The position numbers were made by a program, and so were the translations under genes. The notes under the pieces are model-generated. The model had not been told where the DNA came from, searched no databases, and was given only the letters and a program-made list of their open reading frames with translations. Source: Halocaridina rubra (lineage: Eukaryota; Arthropoda; Malacostraca; Decapoda; Atyidae). Taken from it: DNA of 64,000 bases. Where the stretch lies: assembly GCA_037179515.1 (NCBI GenBank), contig JAXCGZ010019281.1, positions 1-64,000 of the forward strand. Reading direction: 5' to 3'. Within the stretch, counting starts at the first letter, position 1. Every line of letters starts with the position of its first letter. Of this stretch, positions 21,093 to 31,375 are shown piece after piece.

Positions 21093-21169
21093 AATAATTT
21101 CCTGTTATTTTAATGTTTTTTTCGCTTCATGTTGGTTTTCTATTTCAACTACATTTGTATAGGAACGCG

Positions 21170-21863
21170 ATTGTAGTCACCGTGGTTCAAGCGGTAGCGT
21201 CCGCGACTCTGAGGCGTTAGGTCGAAGGTTCGCGCCCCGTCACGTTCTGAGGTTAGCAAGGGCATACACCCAGGGTAACGATTTGATTTAAAAACAGTCA
21301 GGGATATAAGGGGAACCAACACAAGACAGAGCAGTGAGCTCTTTATTCACAGAACAAACACAGAAGCAGGTTCAAAGATGATCACTATCAAAGGGCCAAC
21401 ACTCTGGAATAATATTCCAGAGCATCTTAAAAATGCATCCTCCCTCACAGCTTTCAAAGGCAAACTATATAATTTTCTTTTGGACAAATAGTTGCTGCTC
21501 ATTAAGAACTAATTATTCTCATTGTAATGAAACAAATATGGAAATGATGCTGATAATAACGATCCTGTATCAAGTGGCATACTTACTACTTTATTATTAA
21601 CATTATTGTTAACATTTTTATTACAGCATTATTATTTTCTATGAAAGCTACATTTAATTTACCTATATGTCTAACCCTCTTATTTATTAGTTTAATTACA
21701 TGTCTACTTATAAGTTACTATTAATGTTGAATAACCATTGTACAAAATGGAAATAAATGTTTTTGTTTGTTTGTTTGTTTGTTTGTTCACAAGAAGGCAA
21801 CCGTCCTAGCCCTTGGTAGAAAAGGGAGTCCGTGACGTAAAACTGGAACAACAACAACAACAA
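21170..21863 (+). mobile_element. SINE1 interrupted by a LINE4 fragment
   Basis: The head and body start at 21173 (GTAGTCACCGTGGTTCAAGC) and break at GGGTAACGATT (21285). The rest resumes at about 21789 (AAGAAGGCAACCGTCC) and ends AAAACTGG plus (AAC)n. The 14-bp target duplication TGTATAGGAACGCG flanks the whole (21156-21169 and 21864-21877), proving that both halves belong together. Confidence 0.9.
21286..21788 (+). mobile_element. LINE4 3' fragment inserted inside a SINE1
   Basis: Starts TGATTTAAAAACAGTCAGGG, carries the last coding codons (MITIKGPTLWNNIPEHLK) and ends AATGGAAATAAATG followed by (TTTG)n. It closely follows 27000-27472. Severely 5'-truncated. Confidence 0.85.
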
Positions 21864-22118
21864 TGTATAGGAACGCGGTAGTAAATGGAATGGGAGGCAC
21901 GAGAATGTTGAAAAGTTTTGAATGGGGGGGAAGGAAGTGAAAAAGGTTGAGAATCCGCTGCTCCAGTTCGTACTATATTTAAGCAGACTCATAACTAACT
22001 TCAGAGAAGAATACAACTACTCATTCTGCATTCAAGTTTTTCATGTTAATACTACTCCTACTACGCCACTCATACTTCTTAAGACACCGAATAAGCTTTT
22101 AGAAATATAATTTTTAAG

Positions 22119-22119
<1 letters not shown>

Positions 22120-22187
<68 letters not shown>

Positions 22188-22209
22188 TTGTTGTTGTTGT
22201 TGTTGTTAT
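22120..22209. repeat. (GTT)n microsatellite
   Basis: About 29 units with two T-run interruptions. Confidence 0.95.
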
Positions 22210-22486
22210 TTTTTATTGTGATTAGTGAACAAACGTAAGATAAAATAACGTGACAGTTTGTTCTTTCTATTCTATGAAAATGAACTAATATTTATTTAGA
22301 TTTACATATTAAATATAAACACCATCAAACATACTGTTCATTGTTTGTTCATTATTGTGAACAGTTATATAAAGAGCTGTTCATAACGTTACAATATAAC
22401 AAAACGAGCAGGGAAGGAGACCGCATAGCTCTCTCTTTCCCTACGTATTGTCACCCTTTGATTCGTTATGCTTGCCATGCCTTCGA

Positions 22487-22572
22487 TTCAGCCGTGGACG
22501 TTAGGAAGGGCATCTAAATCCCCAATTTCAACATTTGCGTCCACCCCTATTCGAACGGAGACTACATATCAC
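22487..22572 (+). mobile_element. SINE3 tail fragment
   Basis: GCCGTGGACGTTAGGAAGGG, CATCTAAATCCCCAATTTC, then CCACCCCTATTCGAACGGAG: the conserved tail without the tRNA head. Confidence 0.6.
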
Positions 22573-22799
22573 AAATAAAAACGCTGCTTCTTGAATTGTA
22601 TGGACACAGAAACACGCTTTACATCCATCGCTTATTTACTATTACGGAAATAATATATATGACATTTTTTTATTATTATTTATTTACTTATTTAGCAATC
22701 TGGTTTATAAAAAGAAATAGAATTTGCTAAGAATATTCTTAAATTAAACATTTTCTTTCTAATTAATCGAAGTCCCTTTTCAGTTTTTTTTTTATGAGT

Positions 22800-22945
22800 C
22801 GCTATTAATTTCATTTATGGTGGTGGACACAGATAGATTGGAGCGGCGGTAATAAGGCTGGATACTCTTCCTATTGCTCAGCGGTGGGATCAATCGCGGG
22901 TTTGTCGCCTCCTGAAACTAGTAGCCTTACCAGTACGAACTACAA
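22800..22945 (-). mobile_element. SINE3, minus
   Basis: GGTGGTGGACACAGATAGAT, TTGGAGCGGCGGTAATAAGG, CTGGATACTCTTCC, then the complement of the tRNA head with its B-box region near 22890. Confidence 0.6.
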
Positions 22946-23533
22946 ATGAAAGTCTTAGACAGCACTTTCTTAGTGTGACGAGCTGTCATTGCGCCCCCCC
23001 CCCCACAAGTGACCGCGAAATAAGTGGGGTAGGGGAGAGTAATTTTTTGTATTAATCAAATAACTGTACAAGAGGACATGTGCACATGGGCACTCCCAGT
23101 GATATGCAGTTGTTAACATTACAATCCATATTTGGTCAAGTATAAATCAAATGTTAATACAATTTGCAATTCATTTTAAATATCATAGCAAGTAGTTAAG
23201 AATAAAATATAGTGTAACAATTGACTGATGGCAAAAGAGCACTCTGCGATTATTAATTAAGATTAATATATATTTTACATGTATTAATAATTTTCATTAG
23301 CCCTTGTTGAGTGCGATCATTTAAGTTAGATCTCCACTTTACCACAGAAACATTACAGGCAATTTGAAGCAGATATGGTGTAACAATTTTCAGATTAGTG
23401 TAACAAGTAGGTACATATACATATATACATGCATGCACATGTATATATACATACGCATGCATATACTCATATATAAAAAACTAATTAGATGAGCAATAAA
23501 AAATGCCACTGGGGCTTCATAAGCATTCATATC

Positions 23534-23646
<113 letters not shown>

Positions 23647-23724
23647 AGAAGGAAACATTTACAAGCGGTTACTTAAGCCATGTCGGTTTGAGAACAAGGT
23701 GTAAGAACACCCATGCAATTCAGA

Positions 23725-23830
23725 AAAAAAGGATTGCCACCAAGAGCTCCAGGACAGACTACGAAGTAGATAGATAGATAGATAGATAGACCACGAAGTA
23801 GATAGATAGATAGATAGATAGACCACGAAG

Positions 23831-23878
<48 letters not shown>

Positions 23879-24033
23879 CAGATAGATAGATCCGCAAATT
23901 TTAAACAAAGTGATTGCCACAAAGATCTCCGAGAAAGACCACGAAATAGTTAGATAGATAGACCCTAATATTTAAAACAAAGGGATTGCCACCAAGAGCT
24001 CCGGGACATACCTCGAAATAGACAAGCAGTCAA

Positions 24034-24070
<37 letters not shown>
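23725..24070. repeat. compound minisatellite with (GATA)n and (GACA)n
   Basis: Three imperfect units of GATTGCCACCAAGAGCTCC, then GACCACGAAATAG with variable (GATA)n inserts (23767-23893), ending in (GACA)n at 24042-24070. Confidence 0.8.
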
Positions 24071-24202
24071 TGCATACCCATACACATGCCTCATTCTCCC
24101 TTGTAAGGGGTGTGGCGGAGCTAATAGCATTCACCACGATCCACACATACCTCAACCATTCTTCTCAGCTCCCAGGGGATGAAGGGTTGCCACGTCTCCC
24201 AA

Positions 24203-24390
24203 CCCCTTCCGCCCTGCTTGGGTCACACACAAGGTAGACGGGCAAGGTTATTCTACAATGAGGGCCAACAGCCGCAGCTGGTTTATTCCCACCGCTTCAT
24301 CACATGGCAAACCAGCTGCGACTGTCGGGTCTCTTTGTCGATTATCCTTGCCCGCCTATCTAGTGGGTGACCCAAGCAGGGTGGAAGGGG
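24203..24390. repeat. fold-back element (R5), arms ~81 bp
   Basis: Left arm 24203-24283 (CCCCTTCCGCCCTGCTTGGG to GCAGCTGGTT) is inverted at 24309-24390 (AACCAGCTGCGACTGTCGGG to CAGGGTGGAAGGGG). Single-arm relatives with flank are seen at 10215-10335, 13195-13356 and 61886-62060, all inside AGMO or DDX18 introns. The right end merges into (GATA)n. Confidence 0.8.
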
Positions 24391-24436
24391 GGAGATAGAT
24401 AGATAGATAGATAGATAGATGGATAGATAGATAAAG

Positions 24437-24714
24437 GCCACTACAGATGAAGGGTCTTGTGGACTTAAATAAGACTGTCCTGGCCAGTTCGATGTTAAGT
24501 CTTCTTTCAGTTACGGTTCTCTTTCTATGCCTACATCAACACCGAATATCTCGGATATTCGTTACACATGTTTTATTATCGCTTTACATCTGACAAGTCA
24601 CAACACTCCCCATCTCTGTTTCTCTTTTTGTTTTCTCCGTACCCAGTCTTGATAAGGGTAGATTTTTTTTTTTTTTTTGCCCATCCTGGTGTCACAATCA
24701 TAAAAAAAAAAACG
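24437..24714 (+). mobile_element. LINE2-derived short element
   Basis: Plus orientation: TTGTGGACTTAAATAAGACT, TTCGATGTTAAGTCTTC, TCTGACAAGTCACAACACTC, CCGTACCCAGTCTTGATAAG and GGTGTCACAATCAT followed by ten A, which merges into an (AT)n tract at 24726. Confidence 0.75.
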
Positions 24715-24723
24715 TAGAGCTTC

Positions 24724-24904
<181 letters not shown>

Positions 24905-24980
24905 CTGAATAGGCATATTAAAGAATATTGCAGTTGAAAATAGAAGATAACACAATTCATAAAGTTTCAGATTTTCTGTA

Positions 24981-24981
<1 letters not shown>

Positions 24982-25068
<87 letters not shown>
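24982..25068. repeat. (GA)n microsatellite
   Basis: One slipped GGA near 25000. Confidence 0.97.
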
Positions 25069-25071
<3 letters not shown>

Positions 25072-25308
25072 CGTAAAACTCTTTGCTGGAAATGAATTGT
25101 TTTTTTTTTATATTTTTTATAGAGTTAATGCGTAGATTCACAGGCTGTCTAAACATGGGTAAAGTAAACGTCTATTGGGAGACCTATGAGGAACAGGGCA
25201 TAAAAATTCAAGGCTGGCGGACTTCCCGGTATATACTGACGATAGTTAAATCTGAAGAAGCCACCGAAGACGAAGAAGGGGAAAGGCTGTAATAACAATA
25301 GCCTCCTG

Positions 25309-25482
25309 TTCAATACAGTGGTAACTCGCTGGCCTCTCATACGCGAGGTCGACGGATCGTGCCTCGTCCTAGGGAAGTTACTGCTATGGCTGGGCTCCAC
25401 TCTGAGGGGTTGGGGCCTGTTCCGTCTGGCGCCCGCCCTATGGGTCCTCTATGACCCGTTCTTCCCATCCTTGGGTGGAGAA
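25309..25482 (+). mobile_element. SINE2, tail runs into (AAT)n
   Basis: ACAGTGGTAACTCGCTGGCC, TACGCGAGGTCGACGGATCG and CTCTGAGGGGTTGGGGCC follow the SINE2 unit; the 3' end grades into the long (AAT)n tract at 25512-25606. Confidence 0.75.
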
Positions 25483-25511
25483 TAATAATAATGATGATGA
25501 TAATACTAATT

Positions 25512-25512
25512 C

Positions 25513-25606
<94 letters not shown>
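25512..25606. repeat. (AAT)n microsatellite = SINE2 tail
   Basis: Continues from the SINE2 3' end through mixed AAT/GAT units from 25482. Confidence 0.95.
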
Positions 25607-25607
<1 letters not shown>

Positions 25608-25770
25608 GCAAATTCAGATTACCGATTTTCTCTACAATATTGGAAAAAATTGTTGCATGCCAACTTATGTCATATTTAGAGTCAAATAGATTATTATCTA
25701 TTAACCAACATGGTTTCAGACCGAAACTCTCGACGGAAACTGCACTGCTCAAAGTTACGAACAGTATCTA

Positions 25771-25775
<5 letters not shown>

Positions 25776-25847
<72 letters not shown>
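25776..25847. repeat. (AT)n tract inside LINE4 RT frame
   Basis: Lies between TALLKVTNSIYNY and KKISLLVLLDLSKTFD, which are normally nearly adjacent in this RT type. Confidence 0.95.
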
Positions 25848-25851
<4 letters not shown>

Positions 25852-26631
25852 AAAATATCTCTGCTTGTATTATTAGACTTATCAAAGACCTTCGACAGTG
25901 TAAACCATGAAATTCTTTTAAGTAAATGTACTAACCTAAATATTGATCCGAGCTGGTTTAGCGAGTATCTATCTAATCTTAAACAGTCTATACGTCTTAA
26001 CAACATTATCTCTATGCCAAAAAATTTATCATTTGGTGTTCCACAGGGATCAGTACTTGGTCCTATCCTCTTCTCCATTCACGTAAATGATCTATCTTCT
26101 TTCACTTCTGACTGTCTAGTCGTACAATATGCAGATGACATTCAACTACTCCTTAGTGGTGATATTAATAATCTCCCAGAGATAACTCTAAGGGCAGAAA
26201 ACACTCTGTTAAAAATTAAAACCTATTTCCAAGAAATTGGGCCGTTAATTAACAAAAATAAAACACAATGCATGTTTATTGGTTCAAGGCTCCATATAGC
26301 ACAAATTCCAGAAAACACAACAATTAATTTTTGCGACAATATTATCACTGATTGCAAAACAGTCAAAAACCTAGGAATTCACTTTGATAACTACATGTTG
26401 TTTGATTCCCACATTGACAAAGTATGCAAAAAGGTTACAGGAACATTAATGTACTTATCACGTATAAAAGACAATTTTGAGACTACCACTCGAATAACTG
26501 TTGTTGAATCTTTAACCCTAAGTCACATTAATTACTGCATAACTGTCTGGGGAGCTACCACTAAGACTCAAATAAACAGAATACAGAAGCTTATTAATTT
26601 TGCAGCTCGAGTAGCCCTAGGAGGAATAAGA

Positions 26632-26635
<4 letters not shown>

Positions 26636-26707
<72 letters not shown>
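26636..26707. repeat. (AT)n tract inside LINE4
   Basis: Follows the thumb region coding for RVALGGIRIN; a purine-rich stretch of unclear origin (26708-26820) comes after it. Confidence 0.95.
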
Positions 26708-26709
<2 letters not shown>

Positions 26710-27472
26710 GATGGGATAGGATAGGAGGGGAAAAAAGGGGAGGGGATTAAGGATAAAAGGGAATTGGAGGGAAAAGCACGAAAATTGAATAAAGTAAGAG
26801 ATAAAAAGAGAGGGGCAGACCCTCATGCTAAGTTTTGATCTGGAATTCAGATTCTGAATTGAGATAGCAAATATGACCACATCACACCAGCTCTCAATAA
26901 ACTTGGGTGGCTGAGGGCAGAAAACAAGGTCGCTTAAGCTATTTATGCTTTTGTATTCAAAATTTTGGACCATCATTATCCTAGCTGGCTATTTGATTTA
27001 AAAACAGTCTGGGATATAAGGGGGAACCAACACAAGACAGAGCAGTGACCTCTTTATTCAGTGAACAAACACAGAAACAGGTTCAAATATGATCACTATC
27101 AAAGGGCCAACACTCTGGAACAATATTCCAGAGCATCTTAAAAATGCATCCTCCTTCACAGCTTTCAAAGGCAAACTATATAGTTTTCTTTTGGACAAAT
27201 AGCTGCTGCTCGTTAAGAACAAATTATTCTCATTGTAAGGAAAAAAATATGGTAATGGTGCTGATAATAACGGAATTGTATCTAGTATTATTATTACTAC
27301 TTTATTATTAACATAATTGTTAACATTTTTATTACAGCCTTATTATTTTCTATGAAAGCTACATTTAATTTAACTATATGAATTACCCTCTTATGTATTA
27401 GTTTAATTACATGTATACTTATAAATTACTTTTACTTAATAGAATAACCATTGTACAAAATGGAAATAAATG

Positions 27473-30400
27473 TGATTACCTAATTGTGATTACCTAATTG
27501 TGTTTACGGGAAAGAGCCCAAAGCTCATATCTTCCCGTCTCCTGATCGGTTCCATTTTAGACTTAGTGATACTTATCATACCTGTCCTTAAAACTATGGA
27601 TTGAGATAGCATTAACTACCTCCTCACTTAGCGAATTCCAATTATCAACTACTCTTACACTGAAAAAGTATTTCCTTACATCCTGCAAAGAAGTTTTCTT
27701 ACGAAGCTTCAAACTATGAACTCTAGTTCTAGAGCCAGCCATATCAAAATATCTATCCCTATCCACTCTATCATAACCATGAAGGAATTTAAAGACTGTC
27801 ACCATATCCCCCCCTCACTCTTCTAGCTTCGAGTGATGGTAAGTCTAATTCCCTCAGCCTCTCATCATAACTGAGATTGCGTATTTCTGGCACCAGTTTC
27901 GTGGCATGTCTTTGAACTTTTTCAAGCTTAGCTATGTGCTTTTTCAAGTGCGGATTCCAAAAGGGGGCTGCATATTCGAGTTTTGGCCTCACATAGGTTA
28001 CATAAATATTTCTGAACATTTCCTTGTCCATGTGCCTGAAGGCTACCCTTACATTTGATAAGAATGCATATGCTGCCCTTACTATGTCATTTATATGTAT
28101 TTCTGGAGACAAATCTGCCAGTATGTTTACTCCTAGATCTCTCTCATTTTCTGTCTCTTAAAGTTGTACTCCAGCCACCGAGTAGTCAAGCTTGGGCCTT
28201 CTTGCACTTGTACCCATTCTCATTACCTTACATTTTGAAGTATTGAATTTCATTAGCCACTTTTCTGACCACTCATGCAGATTATTTAGATCCTCCTGAA
28301 GTTCTCTACCATTGTTCTCGTTTTTTACTTTCTTCACAATCTTTGCATCATCTGCAAACATATTCATGAATGAATTTACAGACTCTGGCAGGTCATTTAC
28401 ATATACAAGGAACAAAAGTGGCCATAAAACTGAACCCTGTGGAACTCCACTACTAACTCTTCTCCATTTAGACACTGAGTGTCTTACTCTAACCCTCTGT
28501 TCCCTTCCTTCTAAGTAAGTTTTTATCCATTCCAAAACATTTCCACCTATTCTAGCCATTGATTGCAGCTTCCTAATAAGTCTCCCATGTGGAACAGTGT
28601 CAAACGCTTTCTGGAAGTCTAGGAATATGCAATCTGCCCAGCCCTCTCTTTCCTGTAAGATTTGGCTTACCTCATCATAAAATTCTAATAAGGTTGTTAC
28701 TGTTGATCTACCTTCTCTGAAGCCATGTTGCCTCACTGACAAAAAGTTGAAGGATTCCAAGTGAAGAGAGATATGTTTCCTTAGTAGTTTCTCCATAACT
28801 TTGCAAACTATGCTGGTCAAGGAAACTGGTCTATAGTTCAGAGCCGTATCCCTCCTTCCCTTTTTGAAGATAGGTATTACATTTGCTTGTTTCCAGCATC
28901 TTGGAATCTCCCCCGACTCCAGTGACTCCTTAAATATGATACTTAGTGCCACTGTTTGTGCATTTTTTAAGCACATGAGGGGATATGTCATCAGGACCTG
29001 TAGCTTTATGAACATCTAAATCCATCAGCGCTTTGCATACCTCTGTGGCTGTAAGGTTGATGTTCTCTAATACCGGCCCTTGAGCTTCTATCACTGCAAT
29101 CTGAGGGGGTGGGGTATTTTCTACTGTAAATACTGACTGAAACTCCTTGTTCAATTCTTTGCAGATCTCTTCATCCGTCTCAGTGATGCTTCCATCAGCT
29201 CTCTTTAGCCTTAAAACCTGTTCTTTTACTTTCAGTGTTCCTCTGATAAAGCTGTGGAAAAGCTTGGGATTTTCTTTAGCCTTCCTGGTGATGTCCCTCT
29301 CATAGTCTCTCTCTGCCTCTCTCCTTTTACTTAGGTAGTCATTTCTTGCTCTTTTGTAGGTTTGCCAGGCATTTATGTTTTTTCTCCTCCTATACCTTTT
29401 CCAGCATTTGTCTCTCCACTCCTTAGCTCTTTTACACCCATTATCGAACCATTTCTCTCTGGCATGAATTACACCTACTTTGGTGACAGGTATGCAGCAA
29501 TTTACTATCTTCCCATATTTCTCACAAAATATGTCATACATTTCTTGTATAGATTTGTTGTAAAATAAGGTTCTCCAGTCAATAACTGCAAAAAGCTCAT
29601 TCATTTTGATGTAATCTCCTTTCCAATAGTTCCTCCTTATGTCCTCAGTGCCTCTACTCTCAGGAAGAATATCTTCAATGATATACTCCATCAACAACAC
29701 ACAGTGGTCACTCTTTCCAATTGATGGTTCATACTCAATTTTTTCAATATCCAACACATTATCTGTGAACACTAGATCCAGTAGTGATGGCTCATCCCCA
29801 CCCCTGGCCCTTGTTGGTTCCATTACATGTTGGTGTAGGAAATTCCCTTGTACGCAATCTAGGAATCTTGCCCCGAATGAGTCCTCACCACTGTGTGGGT
29901 CAAGATTTATCCAATCTATCTCTTTATGATTAAAGTCTCCCATAATCAAAATCCTACATTATTTTTCCCGTGCCATGTTAACAACTGAGTTTATGACTTC
30001 AATAGTACCTATATGACTTTCCTCATAAACTTCAAGCCTATTTTGGTTCCTTGGTGGGTTGCATACAACAGTTATTATAATGCTCTCTGACCCAGTATTT
30101 ATGCGAGCAACAAGAAATTCCTTGAACTCACTTTCTATAGCCAAGTTTATTTCTTCGACTTGAATCCTCTCACTTATGAGCAGTGCTATCCCTCCACCAG
30201 TCCTCTCAGATCTTTCAACCCTTAGTATTCTGAAGCCCTTAGGAAAAACTGTGACACTGTTTATGTCCTCACTTAACTTAGTCTCTGTAATTGCTACTAT
30301 ATCTGCCTTACTGTTGTGAATCCTATCTTTTAATTCTACTGCCTTACCAGCTAATCCATCAGCATTTGTGTATAACAATATTAATGAGGCTTCATCCCCT

Positions 30401-30561
30401 GATCTTCTGTCATTATCTTCTTTATCTCCCCTTTGTCTGGAAGAACTCTGAAACGAAAATTTTTCTTCTGTTCTTCATTTCTTTCATCATTTAACCTTCT
30501 TGCCTCTTGCAACAAGTTTTTGATCTTTCCCATCTCTTCCTGTGTTCTGTATCGTCTAATG
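27473..30561 (-). mobile_element. LINE1 copy A, 5'-truncated, inserted in the LINE4 tail
   Basis: Minus copy closely similar to copy B. Its 3' end (two 14-mer units) lies directly after the LINE4 tail sequence TGGAAATAAATG. Its 5' end at about 30561 is followed by GCTTGTTTGTTTGTTT, the rest of the LINE4 (GTTT)n tail. ORF2 is split by the TAA shared with copy B (29959), a short deletion near 28960 that removes ISV, and frameshifts near 28158 and 27800, so this copy is dead. Confidence 0.85.
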
Positions 30562-30585
30562 GTTGCTTGTTTGTTTGTTTTTACT
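30562..30585 (+). mobile_element. LINE4 (GTTT)n tail remnant beyond LINE1 copy A
   Basis: GCTTGTTTGTTTGTTTTT directly after the 5' end of copy A matches the (GTTT)n tail seen uninterrupted after ATGGAAATAAATG at 21760-21785. Confidence 0.6.
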
Positions 30586-31298
30586 GTCTTAGAACGTACC
30601 AGAATTATTGATCAAAGATATTTAAGATAACAATAGCGAAAACTAACACAAGTAAAATAACAAAAGCAAAAACTAAGACATCTAAAATAACCAAAACAAA
30701 AACTAAGGAGACAGCTACATCAAGGTGTCTACGGGCCCATCATTACCCGTCCACCCCCGGGGTTGTCGTTGTAAACATCCAAGGTGGAGTTTACAACGAC
30801 GACGATGATGATAAAAAGGGAAAGACAAACCAAGGTGGCTTCGCCTGAGTTTAAAAAAAAAAAAAAAAAAGTTCCTAAACAGAGAAGAGTCACTAACTCA
30901 CTATACTCACCTGAGGCAGTCACCATCACGATCTTAAATAAATAGCCACTATACTATATGATGATCATTTGTGAGATGGTGAGAGGAGTTCTTGGTAGGG
31001 TCGATAAGTATGGGTTTGAAAATGAAACCCGTAGCACGCCAGGAAGGTAACACTGAAGGCCACCTGGCTATAGTGTTACCAGCAGGCAATAGTGTTGCCC
31101 TTGGGCAATCGCGATATTCTATGCCCAAAATTCCAGTGACAGTTTACGTCATACCATATTTATTTATTTATTTATTTATTTATCTATTTATCTATTTATG
31201 TATTTATGTATTGATATCTTGAGACGACTACTATCCAGTTAAAAGGAACTGGACGATAAGAAAATGTTCGTATATTTTGTCATGGAACTATTACTACC

Positions 31299-31299
<1 letters not shown>

Positions 31300-31365
<66 letters not shown>
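31300..31365. repeat. (TTA)n microsatellite
   Basis: Adjoins the 3' end of LINE1 copy B. 30586-31299 holds no gene; a short (TTTA)n tract is at 31155-31205. Confidence 0.95.
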
Positions 31366-31375
31366 GCGCACTTTT

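Larger units (their letters stand above)
25608..27472 (+). mobile_element. LINE4 RT region and 3' end, with two (AT)n tracts inside
   Basis: Plus strand. FSTILEKIVACQLMSYLES and RLLSINQHGFRPKLSTETALLK (25608-25775), an (AT)n tract, then LLDLSKTFDSVNHEILL, FGVPQGSVLGPILFS and VVQYADDIQLL with the thumb region (25846-26635). A second (AT)n tract and a stretch of unclear origin follow. The C-terminal codons (SWLFDLKTV, GPTLWNNIPEHLKNASS, KLYSFLLDK stop) lie at about 26985-27200, and the 3' end is ACAAAATGGAAATAAATG. The (GTTT) tail resumes at 30562 beyond LINE1 copy A. RT core YADD is intact, but the frame is broken at both (AT)n tracts. Confidence 0.8.

Noticed and set aside
22979..23000. C-run near 22990 as a regulatory site
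   Set aside because: Simple homopolymer; no support.
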